From an uncultured Selenomonadales bacterium (GTDB taxonomy: Bacteria; Bacillota; Negativicutes; Selenomonadales; Selenomonadaceae): a stretch of 35,048 bases of DNA. Location of the stretch: positions 1 to 35,048 of the forward strand of contig CALFJB010000041.1 of NCBI GenBank assembly GCA_937877565.1, read 5' to 3'. Below, piece after piece: positions 1 to 7,008 of the stretch. The translations under genes and the position numbers were made by a program. The first letter of the stretch is position 1, and the number at the start of each line of letters is the position of its first letter. The notes below the pieces were generated by a model that worked only from the letters and a program-made list of their open reading frames with translations, did not search any database and was not told where the DNA came from.

Positions 1-22
1 TCGCGTAGCGAGCGTGCTCTTT

Positions 23-54
23 AGTACTTTTTTGCTTTGGAAAAAGAAAGTACA
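23..54. repeat. Imperfect inverted repeat at window edge
   Basis: GTACTTTTTT (24-33) faces AAAAGAAAGTAC (43-53), giving an imperfect hairpin. Its wording resembles the ACTTTCTTTGT/ACAAAGAAAGT palindrome at 12857-12887, so it may be a diverged or partial copy of the same extragenic element. Nothing else is recognisable in the first 118 bases. Confidence 0.4.
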
Positions 55-118
55 TTTAAATTTAAAGTTTATATTCCGCAAGCAAACTAAAAAACCAATT
101 AAAAATTGCCGTCGAATT

Positions 119-1417
119 TCAATCCTGCCAATACATTGTAACTTTGAAAGTATCTTCAAACTGCGAAAAATCTACATAGGCGTTATATTTTTCCTGAAAA
201 ATTTTCAAAGACGCCATACCCAGCCCGTGTCCTTCCTGCGAAGTGTACGGGTAATTTTTTTCGTCGAAAATAATTTTTTCTTTGCAGAAATTTGAAATTT
301 CAAGTACAAATTGCCCGTCGAAATTCTGAACGATAACCGAAATTTGCTTTTTGTCCTGCGCTTGTTTAGACGCGGCATTTAAAGCATTTTCAAGCAGGTT
401 ACAAATCAGCAACGCCAAATCATTTTCATCAGTCGAAATTTCTACCGGCAAATTTATTCTGTGATTGATTTTAATACCTGCCTTTTTTGCACGAGCAACA
501 TAAATAGACAGCGCGGCATTTATCAGCGGTTGCTTGCAAAAACTTTTTACAGCCGTTTCGCCGAGCAATTTTTCTTGTTTTCGCAGATATTCTTTGGCGT
601 CGTCAAATTTTTTTTCTTGAATCATCATATAAAGCAGGCGGAAAGTATGGCGCAAATCGTGCCGCATTACAAAAACTTTTTCATTATTTTCTTGTATCAG
701 CAAATTGTATTCACTTAGCGTTGAAAGTTGTTCCTGCATCAGCCGCAAATTTTGAGCCATTCGCCGCCGCTCCTGAAGTTGCTCCGTAGTTTTATAAATG
801 TGCTGATAAAACATCAAAAACGCGAACGGCAAATAAAATCTTGAAAATCTTTCCTGCCACGTATGAATTAACGGCTCCTGCGCCCAAAGTAAAATTACTC
901 CAACTGTCATAATGAACGGCAAAAACGCAGAAATTTTTCCGTATTCGTCGAAAAATTTTTTAGGCGGCAATATTTTCAAAAAGAATTTTCTAGACAGCGG
1001 CAAGGATAACGCAAATAAAATCATATACAATACAGCGTTTGAAAAAAGTATTTCCCGTTCAGTTTCAAAAATTGAAACAATAATTATTGCGTCAAAATTA
1101 TGCAAAATCAGCGTCCAAATTCCTGCCATTCCAAAAACGAAAATATGCTGATAAATGCTCCTGCGAATTGCCCAAACAGAAATTATCACCCATTGAAAAT
1201 TGCCGAATATCAAAATATTTTTGTACAGCGGCGCGGTTATTCCATAGCGCAAAAAAAGAAAGCTGTAAAAAGTACAGCTTGCAACGGCGCAAATTAAAAA
1301 TCCACGCCGTAATTTTGTAATTTCTTCGTCAGTTATTTTTCCAGTAAATGGAAGGTAACGAAGATAAGAATTTGAAACTTGAATGGCTACTGAAAGTCCG
1401 CCCAATAAAATTTCCAA
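119..1417 (-). CDS. GHKL-family sensor histidine kinase
   Basis: A 432-residue membrane sensor kinase. The N-terminal half (about residues 1-205) is hydrophobic, with roughly six membrane segments. A helical dimerisation region follows, with the candidate phospho-acceptor histidine in VMRHDLRHTFRLL. The C-terminal ATPase domain has an N-box (NLLENALNAA) and a glycine box (GHGLGMASL). This arrangement is typical of AgrC/NatK-type GHKL kinases rather than HisKA kinases. No response regulator is adjacent within the window; the partner may lie before the window edge. The start is TTG at 1417-1415: a TAA codon lies two codons upstream in the same frame, so the gene cannot extend further. The only ribosome-binding-like sequence is a run of nine G (1424-1432) ending 6 nt before the start. 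Ligand unknown. Confidence 0.85.
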   Translation of the reverse strand: MEILLGGLSVAIQVSNSYLRYLPFTGKITDEEITKLRRGFLICAVASCTFYSFLFLRYGITAPLYKNILIFGNFQWVIISVWAIRRSIYQHIFVFGMAGIWTLILHNFDAIIIVSIFETEREILFSNAVLYMILFALSLPLSRKFFLKILPPKKFFDEYGKISAFLPFIMTVGVILLWAQEPLIHTWQERFSRFYLPFAFLMFYQHIYKTTEQLQERRRMAQNLRLMQEQLSTLSEYNLLIQENNEKVFVMRHDLRHTFRLLYMMIQEKKFDDAKEYLRKQEKLLGETAVKSFCKQPLINAALSIYVARAKKAGIKINHRINLPVEISTDENDLALLICNLLENALNAASKQAQDKKQISVIVQNFDGQFVLEISNFCKEKIIFDEKNYPYTSQEGHGLGMASLKIFQEKYNAYVDFSQFEDTFKVTMYWQD

Positions 1418-1423
1418 ATTTTA

Positions 1424-1432
1424 CCCCCCCCC
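1424..1432 (-). promoter_or_regulatory. Poly-G(9) tract abutting the histidine kinase start
   Basis: Nine consecutive G on the coding strand lie 6 nt before the TTG start. GGGGG can pair with the anti-Shine-Dalgarno CCUCC through one G-U pair, so the tract may act as the ribosome binding site. It is followed by TAAAAT, the same geometry as the two poly-G promoters elsewhere in the window (tract then TATAAT), but I see no -35 at a suitable distance. Function is inferred. Confidence 0.5.
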
Positions 1433-1545
1433 AGTATCCCAGAATTTTTTCAGATTTTAAAGTTATCCTTTGAGTATTAAATTTCTATTTCTGAATGCAT
1501 AATCCTACCGATTAAAAAAATGCACGAATTATGGCAAAACTGCAA

Positions 1546-2760
1546 CTAAAATCTTGAAACTTTTAAAGCTCTAAAACCAATGACGCCGCAAATTGCAAGT
1601 AAAACTATCGCCACGCTGAAAACTGCGCTGTAGCCGCCAAATTCCGCCAAATAACCCCAGACCGCCATAGCTATTGCCGCCGAAACTGTCAAGCCGATTG
1701 AAATATTGGAATAAATTTGCGAATAACTTTTATTGCCGAAAACTGCGCGAACAAGTAACGGCGTTTGAACGAAGACGCCTGCATAAGCCCAGCCGAATAA
1801 AAAGCCGCCGCCAATCAAAAACGTTAAGCCGGAATTTCCAAAAAACATTAAAGCAAGTCCAAAAATTCCAAGTCCAATGGTTGCAATTACACCGAGTTTA
1901 ATGCTTTTATCGTTAATCCAGCCGAGTCCAACTTTGCCAATGGTGGAGCCTATCATTGCCGCACTTGCTGCCATTGCCGCCTCTTCCAATGAAAAATTTA
2001 AAGTTGCCGCGTATTTCGGCACAAAGTGAAAAACGCTTGCGATTGTACTCATCAAAAAGCCAAACATAAACAAGCCGTAAAACATAGGCATTTTCAAAAC
2101 TGCGCGGTATTCGTAGCCGTCATTTTTATTTTGTCGCGCAGAAACGCTTGATTCGCCGTAAGGTTTTAATCCTACGTCTGCAGGTTTATTTCTCAAAAAA
2201 ATTCCAATAATTGGCGAAACTACAATTAAAATCACCGCGCCCAAAATTAAGTAAGTCATTCGCCAGCCGTAATTTTGAATTAACATTCCGCAAATTGGAT
2301 TGAAAATAGCTCCGCCAATACTACTGCCCGCCGCCGCAATTCCTATCATCAAGCCGACTTTTTTATTAAACCAGCGCGGGATTATCGTTGGAAAACTTAA
2401 ATACATTAAAAAAGTAAAAGTTATTCCCAAAATTGTACCCGCCGCGTAAAATTGCCAAAGTTCGTTGAATCTGGACATTGTTATTAAAGTTATTCCCATT
2501 ACGATTGAGGAAAGCGTCATCATCAGCCGCGCCCCGAATTTTTCCATAAGTTTGCCGGAAAATGAAAGCATTATCGACGACGCAATTAAATTGAAAGATA
2601 AATACATTGCGACTTTGGCGACGGGTACGCCCAACTCTTCGCTTATTGGCACAAAAAAAATACCGGCGCAACTAAGCACCAGCCCGATATTAAACATTGT
2701 AACGAGCGTGCAACACGCCGCCACAACGTAGCCGTAATGAAACGGAAATTTTTTAATCAA
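1546..2760 (-). CDS. MFS transporter, OFA (oxalate/formate antiporter-like) family
   Basis: A 404-residue protein with about 12 hydrophobic segments and the two-times-six layout of the major facilitator superfamily. The start (FPFHYGYVVAACC), the phrase FPTIIPRWFNKKVGLMIGIA in the first half, and FGWAYAGVFVQTPLLV in the second resemble the OFA group, which exchanges small carboxylates. The substrate cannot be read from sequence. The start is TTG at 2760 with AAAGG about 11 nt upstream. It lies 67 nt downstream of ahbB on the same strand, across a heptamer repeat tract, and could be co-transcribed with it. Confidence 0.85.
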   Translation of the reverse strand: MIKKFPFHYGYVVAACCTLVTMFNIGLVLSCAGIFFVPISEELGVPVAKVAMYLSFNLIASSIMLSFSGKLMEKFGARLMMTLSSIVMGITLITMSRFNELWQFYAAGTILGITFTFLMYLSFPTIIPRWFNKKVGLMIGIAAAGSSIGGAIFNPICGMLIQNYGWRMTYLILGAVILIVVSPIIGIFLRNKPADVGLKPYGESSVSARQNKNDGYEYRAVLKMPMFYGLFMFGFLMSTIASVFHFVPKYAATLNFSLEEAAMAASAAMIGSTIGKVGLGWINDKSIKLGVIATIGLGIFGLALMFFGNSGLTFLIGGGFLFGWAYAGVFVQTPLLVRAVFGNKSYSQIYSNISIGLTVSAAIAMAVWGYLAEFGGYSAVFSVAIVLLAICGVIGFRALKVSRF

Positions 2761-2811
2761 ATAATTTCAAACCTTTCTGAATTAGAATTTTTTATTTTAA
2801 ATTTTTTCAAT

Positions 2812-2839
2812 CCCTAGTCCCTAGCCCCTAATCCCTAAA
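2812..2839. repeat. Heptamer repeat tract 1 (four CCCTARN units)
   Basis: Four exact-length head-to-tail heptamers: CCCTAGT, CCCTAGC, CCCTAAT, CCCTAAA. The tract supplies the stop codon and last residues of ahbB. Related tracts occur at 6954-6988 and 34733-34806. Confidence 0.85.
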
Positions 2840-3310
2840 ATATTTCATTGAAGTTTTTTTCCACTCTTTTTTAGAGTAAAGCACCTGATAATTTTCAACG
2901 CCCGCCATTTTCGCCAATTCCAAAATAATATTGTCGCACTCTTCGCGGGTTTTTGCGTGAATCATTGTATATAAATTATAATTCCAATTTGGCGCGGTGT
3001 TCCTGTCGTAACAGTGCGAAACGGCGGGATGCGCTGAAAAAATTTTTGCAACTTCGTCAAGATTTTCCGGCGGCACTTCCCACGCACAAAGCGCGTTGAA
3101 TTTAAATCCAACTTCACGATGACGCAATACCGCGCCCATTTTGCGAATTTTTTTCTCGTCAACAAACTTTTGAACGCAATTTAAAAATTCTTCTTCGGTT
3201 ACGCCCGCCCGCGCCGCCAAAACTTTATACGGCTCTTCGCAAAGGGGAAAATCTTCCTGCAAAACTTTTATAATTTCTTCGTCTTGCTTAGTTAAGGTTG
3301 AATTGCACAT
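2828..3310 (-). CDS. ahbB: Siroheme decarboxylase subunit AhbB (Lrp/AsnC-like)
   Basis: A 160-residue protein with an N-terminal winged-helix (about 10-60, DEEIIKVLQEDFPLCEEPYKVLAARAG) and a C-terminal AsnC-type ligand domain. The segment HCYDRNTAPNWNYNLYTMIHA is characteristic of the AhbB half of the siroheme decarboxylase, which with AhbA converts siroheme to 12,18-didecarboxysiroheme in the alternative heme (and d1 heme) route. The ATG at 3310 overlaps the end of ahbA by 23 nt, so translational coupling is likely. The stop codon lies inside a CCCTAAN heptamer tract. No other heme genes are in the window. A plain Lrp-type regulator is the less likely alternative, given the tandem pair. Confidence 0.85.
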   Translation of the reverse strand: MCNSTLTKQDEEIIKVLQEDFPLCEEPYKVLAARAGVTEEEFLNCVQKFVDEKKIRKMGAVLRHREVGFKFNALCAWEVPPENLDEVAKIFSAHPAVSHCYDRNTAPNWNYNLYTMIHAKTREECDNIILELAKMAGVENYQVLYSKKEWKKTSMKYFRD

Positions 3311-3743
3311 TTACTTTGTACTTCTTGTTAGATTTCAATTTGAGCATATCTTCAACGCCGGGCAAATTTCTAATTTCGTCCAAAATATTTGATTCGTGAT
3401 TTTTATCCCGCGTCAAAAGTGTAAACCAAAGATTATATTTGCCTTCGCGTTCGTAATTGTGCGTTGCTTCGGGATATTTATTAACCGCCTCTGCAACCGG
3501 CGCAATTTTTGTTGGCGAAACTTTCAACGCTACCAACGTTCCAACGTAACCTAAATTGTTTGAATTAAAAAAAGTTCCAATACGGCGCAAATATCCCGCG
3601 TCTTTAAGTGCGCGTATCCTTGAAATAATTGTTTCTTCGTCCGTGCCAATTTCTTCAGCCAACTTTGCAAAAGGTCTGCTGCAAATTGGAATGTTCCCTT
3701 GCAAGCGGTTCAGTAATTCTTTGTCGAAAAGTGAAAGCTCCAA
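3288..3743 (-). CDS. ahbA: Siroheme decarboxylase subunit AhbA (Lrp/AsnC-like)
   Basis: A 151-residue protein: helix-turn-helix (FDKELLNRLQGNIPICSRPF onwards, reading into RIRALKDAGYLRRIGTFFNS) followed by an AsnC/RAM-type domain with THNYEREGKYNLWFTLLT, typical of AhbA. It pairs with AhbB downstream as a siroheme decarboxylase. The reading frame is open further upstream to 3884, but the real start is judged to be TTG at 3743: AAGGAG lies 9 nt before it and the family homology begins there. It follows engB by 49 nt on the same strand and may be read from the engB promoter. Confidence 0.85.
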   Translation of the reverse strand: MELSLFDKELLNRLQGNIPICSRPFAKLAEEIGTDEETIISRIRALKDAGYLRRIGTFFNSNNLGYVGTLVALKVSPTKIAPVAEAVNKYPEATHNYEREGKYNLWFTLLTRDKNHESNILDEIRNLPGVEDMLKLKSNKKYKVNVQFNLN

Positions 3744-3792
3744 TGTTAAACTCTCCTTTATTAAAAAATGAAACGTATTCACTTTTTGTATT

Positions 3793-4404
3793 TTACAAAG
3801 AATCGGCGATAACGTCAAGCAAATCTGAATGACCTTCAGTATTTTTGGAGCTGTAAGGAAGTATTGGAAGTTCCTCAATTCCAAAAGTTTTTTTAATGAC
3901 GGCTAAATTTTTTGCGCGTTCATTTTTTGAAAGTTTATCAGATTTTGTTGCAACGATTAGCACGGGCAAATTTTTTTCAAGGATATTGTTAAACATTTGC
4001 AAATCTGAATCCATTGGCGCGTGGCGCATATCGACAAGCTGACAGATAAATTTAATATTTGGGCTTTTTGTAAAATATTCGTCGATAAACTTTGCCCAAA
4101 CAGTGCGGTTAGTTTTGGAAGTTTTGGCGTAGCCGTAACCGGGTAAATCGACAAGGTAAAAATTTTTCAACTCCTGCGGTTCGGCGATTTTTAAAGTTGC
4201 CTTGTAAAAATTGATAGTTTGAGTTTTGCCCGGCGTCTGCGAAATACGCGCAAGATTTTTCCTGTTGCAAAGTGAATTTATCAAAGACGACTTGCCGACG
4301 TTTGAACGCCCAATAAAAGCAATTTCCGGCAAAATTTCTTCGGGATATTGCGAAAGTTTTACTGCTGATGCAATATAATCAGCTTTAATAATTTTATTTT
4401 CCAT
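3793..4404 (-). CDS. engB: Ribosome biogenesis GTP-binding protein EngB (YsxC/YihA)
   Basis: A 203-residue TRAFAC GTPase needed for late 50S assembly. It shows G1 GRSNVGKSSLI, the switch region with SQTPGKTQTINFY, G3 DLPGYGYA, G4 TKSDK and a C-terminal SSK loop; length matches the family. The frame is open far upstream, but the ATG at 4404 (MENKIIKADY) is where homology begins. No Shine-Dalgarno precedes this ATG. Instead, an extended -10 (TGTTATAAT) ends 9 nt upstream, suggesting a nearly leaderless mRNA. It is divergent from the gene at 4474. In many Bacillota engB follows clpX and lon; here clpX is about 7 kb away in a different setting. Confidence 0.93.
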   Translation of the reverse strand: MENKIIKADYIASAVKLSQYPEEILPEIAFIGRSNVGKSSLINSLCNRKNLARISQTPGKTQTINFYKATLKIAEPQELKNFYLVDLPGYGYAKTSKTNRTVWAKFIDEYFTKSPNIKFICQLVDMRHAPMDSDLQMFNNILEKNLPVLIVATKSDKLSKNERAKNLAVIKKTFGIEELPILPYSSKNTEGHSDLLDVIADSL

Positions 4405-4413
4405 AGTGCGGCG

Positions 4414-4422
4414 ATTATAACA
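4414..4422 (-). promoter_or_regulatory. Extended -10 promoter of engB
   Basis: On the minus strand the sequence TGTTATAAT is a perfect extended -10 (TGnTATAAT). The expected transcription start falls 2-4 nt before the engB ATG. No good -35 is visible, which extended -10 promoters tolerate. Confidence 0.55.
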
Positions 4423-4473
4423 TTTTTTGCGGCGTTGTGGTAGAATGTTAAAAAATTTTTGGAGGTTAAAATT

Positions 4474-5097
4474 TTGAAAGTCTATGAAAAAAATTTTCGT
4501 GAAACATACAAACAAATTTGCCTTTTGACAGGCGCAGAAATTCTTGAAAAAATAAAACTGCGCGACATTTTCGATTATCCTGTTGAAGACGAAATGAACG
4601 GATTTATAACTTACGGCTACATTGACGAAAACACGGGATTTAATTTTAAAGTTTTGGCGGGCGCACAAATTGACGGCGATAAAATAAAAGTTTTTCCTGC
4701 AAGCTACAAGAAAGGCGTTGCCGTGCGTCGTGCAGATATTGAAGACGTTGAAATTAAAATTCTTGCCGAAAAATATTCTTCCGCCTTCACTGACAGAATC
4801 AAAGTTATTGAAGATACTTTCGCCTTTGACGCCGCCAAAGAAAAGACGCGCTACATTAAAACGCTTGACACATTGCGCCATCCAAATTTCCCTGACGATG
4901 TGGCAGTTTATTTTCACGGCGAAAATTTGCAACCTGAAATTGGCTGGGTACGTTGTACTGAAGTTGAAGGAAATTTGCTGACTGGAATTTTATTGCACGA
5001 TTTACAGCAGGATTTTGGAGTTCACAGCGGCGATAAAATAAATTTTGGCGTGGCAGATTTTAATAATAAAATTATTTGTGCGGTGATATGGAAATGA
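4474..5097 (+). CDS. Conserved protein of unknown function upstream of dxr
   Basis: A 207-residue soluble protein that I do not recognise. It begins MKVYEKNFRETYKQICLL and has no signal peptide, membrane segment or obvious motif. It is rich in acidic and aromatic residues and looks alpha/beta. A TTG start at 4474 is chosen because GGAGG (4461-4465) lies 8 nt upstream; an earlier in-frame TTG at 4459 overlaps that binding site. TG-G-TAGAAT at 4438-4446 could be an extended -10. Its stop overlaps the dxr start (ATGA, 5094-5097), so the two are co-translated, but this does not reveal a function. Confidence 0.75.
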   Translation: MKVYEKNFRETYKQICLLTGAEILEKIKLRDIFDYPVEDEMNGFITYGYIDENTGFNFKVLAGAQIDGDKIKVFPASYKKGVAVRRADIEDVEIKILAEKYSSAFTDRIKVIEDTFAFDAAKEKTRYIKTLDTLRHPNFPDDVAVYFHGENLQPEIGWVRCTEVEGNLLTGILLHDLQQDFGVHSGDKINFGVADFNNKIICAVIWK

Positions 5098-6248
5098 AAA
5101 AAATTGCGGTGCTCGGCTCAACGGGTTCAATAGGAACGCAAGCATTGGACGTAGTGCGAAAATTGCCGGGCGAATTTAAAATTTCGGTATTGGCGGCAAA
5201 TTCCAACGTCGAATTATTTTCAAAACAGATTGAAGAATTTCAGCCGGAATTGGCAGTGCTTGCAGATGAAACGGCGTACAAAGTTTTAAAACAGAAAAAT
5301 TTTGACGGCGTAGAAATAGCGGGCGGGCGTCAAGCATTTATAGACGCGGCAGGATTTGACGGTGTTGAAATAGTTTTAACATCAATGAGCGGCTTTGCAG
5401 GACTTGAGCCGACGATTAAGGCGATAAAATGTAAAAAAAATATCGCCCTTGCCAACAAAGAAACGCTTGTAGTTGCGGGCGAAATTGTTACCAAACTTGC
5501 AAAAGAATACGGCGTTAAAATTTTGCCGGTAGACAGTGAACACGGGGCTTTTTTTCAATGCTTGCAAGGCGAAAATTATAAAAGTATCGAAAAACTTTTG
5601 CTTACTGCAAGCGGCGGACCTTTCAGAGGAAAAACTCGCGCAGATCTACAAAATGCAACCGTCAACGAAGTTTTGGCGCATCCAACGTGGAATATGGGCA
5701 AAAAAATTACTGTCGATTCTGCGTCACTCGTCAACAAAGGGCTTGAAGTTATTGAGGCGAAATTTTTGTACGGCGTCGAATACGATCAAATTCAAGTTGT
5801 GGTACACTCTCAAAGTATCGTTCATTCAATGGTTGAATTTTGCGACGGCTCAATAATCGCACAACTTGCCGCGCCGGATATGCGCCTGCCTATCCAGTAC
5901 GCCTTAACTTATCCTGACAGAAAAATTTCTCCAATTAAAAAGTTAGACTTTTGGCAGATAAAAAATCTGACATTTGAGCAACCTGACATTGAAACTTTTA
6001 AAGGCTTGAAATTTGCGTACGAGGCGGGCAAAATTGGCGGAACTATGCCTTGCGTATTCAACGCGGCTAATGAAGTTGCTGTAGCGGCGTTTTTGAACGG
6101 CAAAATAAAATTTCTGCAAATTTATGACGTGATTGAAAATGCTATGAACATTCGCGCAGTTATAAAAAATCCAACGCTGGAAATTTTGCTTGACGAAGAT
6201 AAAAAAGTTAGAAATTTATCAGAAAAATTTATAGAAAATATTGCATAA
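5094..6248 (+). CDS. dxr: 1-deoxy-D-xylulose 5-phosphate reductoisomerase
   Basis: Second step of the MEP isoprenoid pathway: converts DXP to MEP with NADPH and a divalent metal. The 384-residue product has the N-terminal nucleotide-binding motif LGSTGSIG, the segment IALANKETLVVAG, the metal and substrate motif PVDSEHGAFFQCL, LLTASGGPFR, and the C-terminal region GGTMPCVFNAANEVAV, all in family order and normal length. ATG at 5094 is preferred because it gives an ATGA overlap with the upstream gene; an ATG two codons earlier is possible. Other MEP genes are not in the window. Confidence 0.96.
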   Translation: MKKIAVLGSTGSIGTQALDVVRKLPGEFKISVLAANSNVELFSKQIEEFQPELAVLADETAYKVLKQKNFDGVEIAGGRQAFIDAAGFDGVEIVLTSMSGFAGLEPTIKAIKCKKNIALANKETLVVAGEIVTKLAKEYGVKILPVDSEHGAFFQCLQGENYKSIEKLLLTASGGPFRGKTRADLQNATVNEVLAHPTWNMGKKITVDSASLVNKGLEVIEAKFLYGVEYDQIQVVVHSQSIVHSMVEFCDGSIIAQLAAPDMRLPIQYALTYPDRKISPIKKLDFWQIKNLTFEQPDIETFKGLKFAYEAGKIGGTMPCVFNAANEVAVAAFLNGKIKFLQIYDVIENAMNIRAVIKNPTLEILLDEDKKVRNLSEKFIENIA

Positions 6249-6255
6249 CGGCGCG

Positions 6256-6273
6256 GCGTATGTTAATATACGC
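6256..6273. repeat. Short inverted repeat before the yjfB-like gene
   Basis: GCGTAT (6256-6261) and ATACGC (6268-6273) face each other across six bases in the dxr-yjfB gap, with extra GCGC on both sides. It lacks a T tract, so it may be a leader hairpin or an operator. Role unknown. Confidence 0.35.
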
Positions 6274-6296
6274 GCAACAAGGAAGGGGTGGCAGCT

Positions 6297-6476
6297 ATGG
6301 ATATGAGTATTGCGGCGTTGTCCGTTGATATGCATTTGGCGCAAACGCAACAAAATTTTGGCGTTGCCGTTCTCAAAATGGCAATGTCTGATTCTGCCGA
6401 ACAAATGGAGGAAGTTTTGCAAGAAATTGGCAGTTTGGATCCAAATTTGGGAAATAATATTGATATAACTGCTTGA
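6297..6476 (+). CDS. YjfB-family small protein (putative motility-associated)
   Basis: A 59-residue protein starting MDMSIAALSVDMHLAQTQQ and continuing VAVLKMAMSDSAEQMEEVLQEI. This matches the short YjfB family of Bacillota, which is named as putative motility proteins but has no firm biochemical role. It is helical with no membrane segment. ATG at 6297 is chosen because GGAAGGGG (6281-6288) lies 8 nt upstream. It sits between dxr and hup. The chemoreceptor at 16-18 kb is consistent with a motile host. Confidence 0.8.
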   Translation: MDMSIAALSVDMHLAQTQQNFGVAVLKMAMSDSAEQMEEVLQEIGSLDPNLGNNIDITA

Positions 6477-6542
6477 AACACTTGATTTTTTTATTACTTT
6501 CTGATAAAGTTTGGCGGTATTGATTTTAGGAGGTTTTTTTAT

Positions 6543-6818
6543 ATGACAAAATCAGAATTAATTGCAACCGTTGCAGACAAATCCGGTCTCGATCGCAAAC
6601 AGGCTGATAAAGCTGTTGCGGCAATTTTCGACTCAATCAAAAAAGCCTTAATCGAAGGCGACAAAGTTCAAATTATCGGTTTCGGCACTTTTGAAAATCG
6701 TACCCGTAGCGCGCGCAAAGGTCGCAATCCTCGTACCGGTGCAGAAATTGACATTCCGGCTTCAAAACTCCCGTCTTTCAAAGCCGGTAAAGGTCTCAAA
6801 GAGGCTGTGAATTTCTAA
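6543..6818 (+). CDS. hup: HU-family DNA-binding protein
   Basis: A 91-residue histone-like nucleoid protein. Helical start MTKSELIATVADKSGLDRKQA, then the beta-arm region GFGTFENRTRSARKGRNPRTG with the DNA-intercalating proline context NPRTGAEIDIPAS, ending in PSFKAGKGLKEAV. Length is typical of HU. Strong ribosome binding site TAGGAGG before the ATG. Codon use is C/T-rich and more biased than its neighbours, as expected for a highly expressed gene. It is followed by a strong terminator. Confidence 0.96.
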   Translation: MTKSELIATVADKSGLDRKQADKAVAAIFDSIKKALIEGDKVQIIGFGTFENRTRSARKGRNPRTGAEIDIPASKLPSFKAGKGLKEAVNF

Positions 6819-6830
6819 TCGAAAACTTTG

Positions 6831-6869
6831 CAGAGTCGGGCAAAATTTGCTCGGCTCTGTTTTTGTTTT
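6831..6869 (+). terminator. Rho-independent terminator of hup
   Basis: A 14-bp stem (CAGAGTCGGGCAAA with TTTGCTCGGCTCTG, two G-U pairs) followed by TTTTTGTTTT. Confidence 0.9.
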
Positions 6870-6911
6870 GCGTTGACTTTCAAAATTTTAATTGCTAAAA
6901 TTTCTTCAATT

Positions 6912-6988
6912 TTAGGAAATAGGAAAATTGAACGGCACTTAAATTTTAAAATTCCCTAATCCCTAACAACTAAAACCTAATCCCTAAA
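6912..6988. repeat. Heptamer repeat tract 2
   Basis: Five head-to-tail units from 6954 to 6988 (CCCTAAT, CCCTAAC, AACTAAA, ACCTAAT, CCCTAAA). Two units of opposite orientation (TTAGGAA, ATAGGAA) begin near 6912. The tract fills the hup to CNNM/CBS spacer. Confidence 0.75.
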
Positions 6989-7008
6989 TTTGAAAGGACT
7001 GTGAAATT

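Noticed and set aside
1418..1448. A third complete poly-G promoter before the histidine kinase
   Set aside because: Although the tract and a TAAAAT are present, no TTGACA-like -35 occurs at 16-19 nt, and a start there would leave no leader before the TTG.
3744..3884. Upstream extension of ahbA by 47 codons
   Set aside because: It overlaps the end of engB, has no binding site, and family homology starts at the TTG at 3743 with AAGGAG before it.
4405..4932. N-terminal extension of engB by 176 codons
   Set aside because: It is antisense to the gene at 4474 and includes the promoter region. EngB homology begins at 4404.
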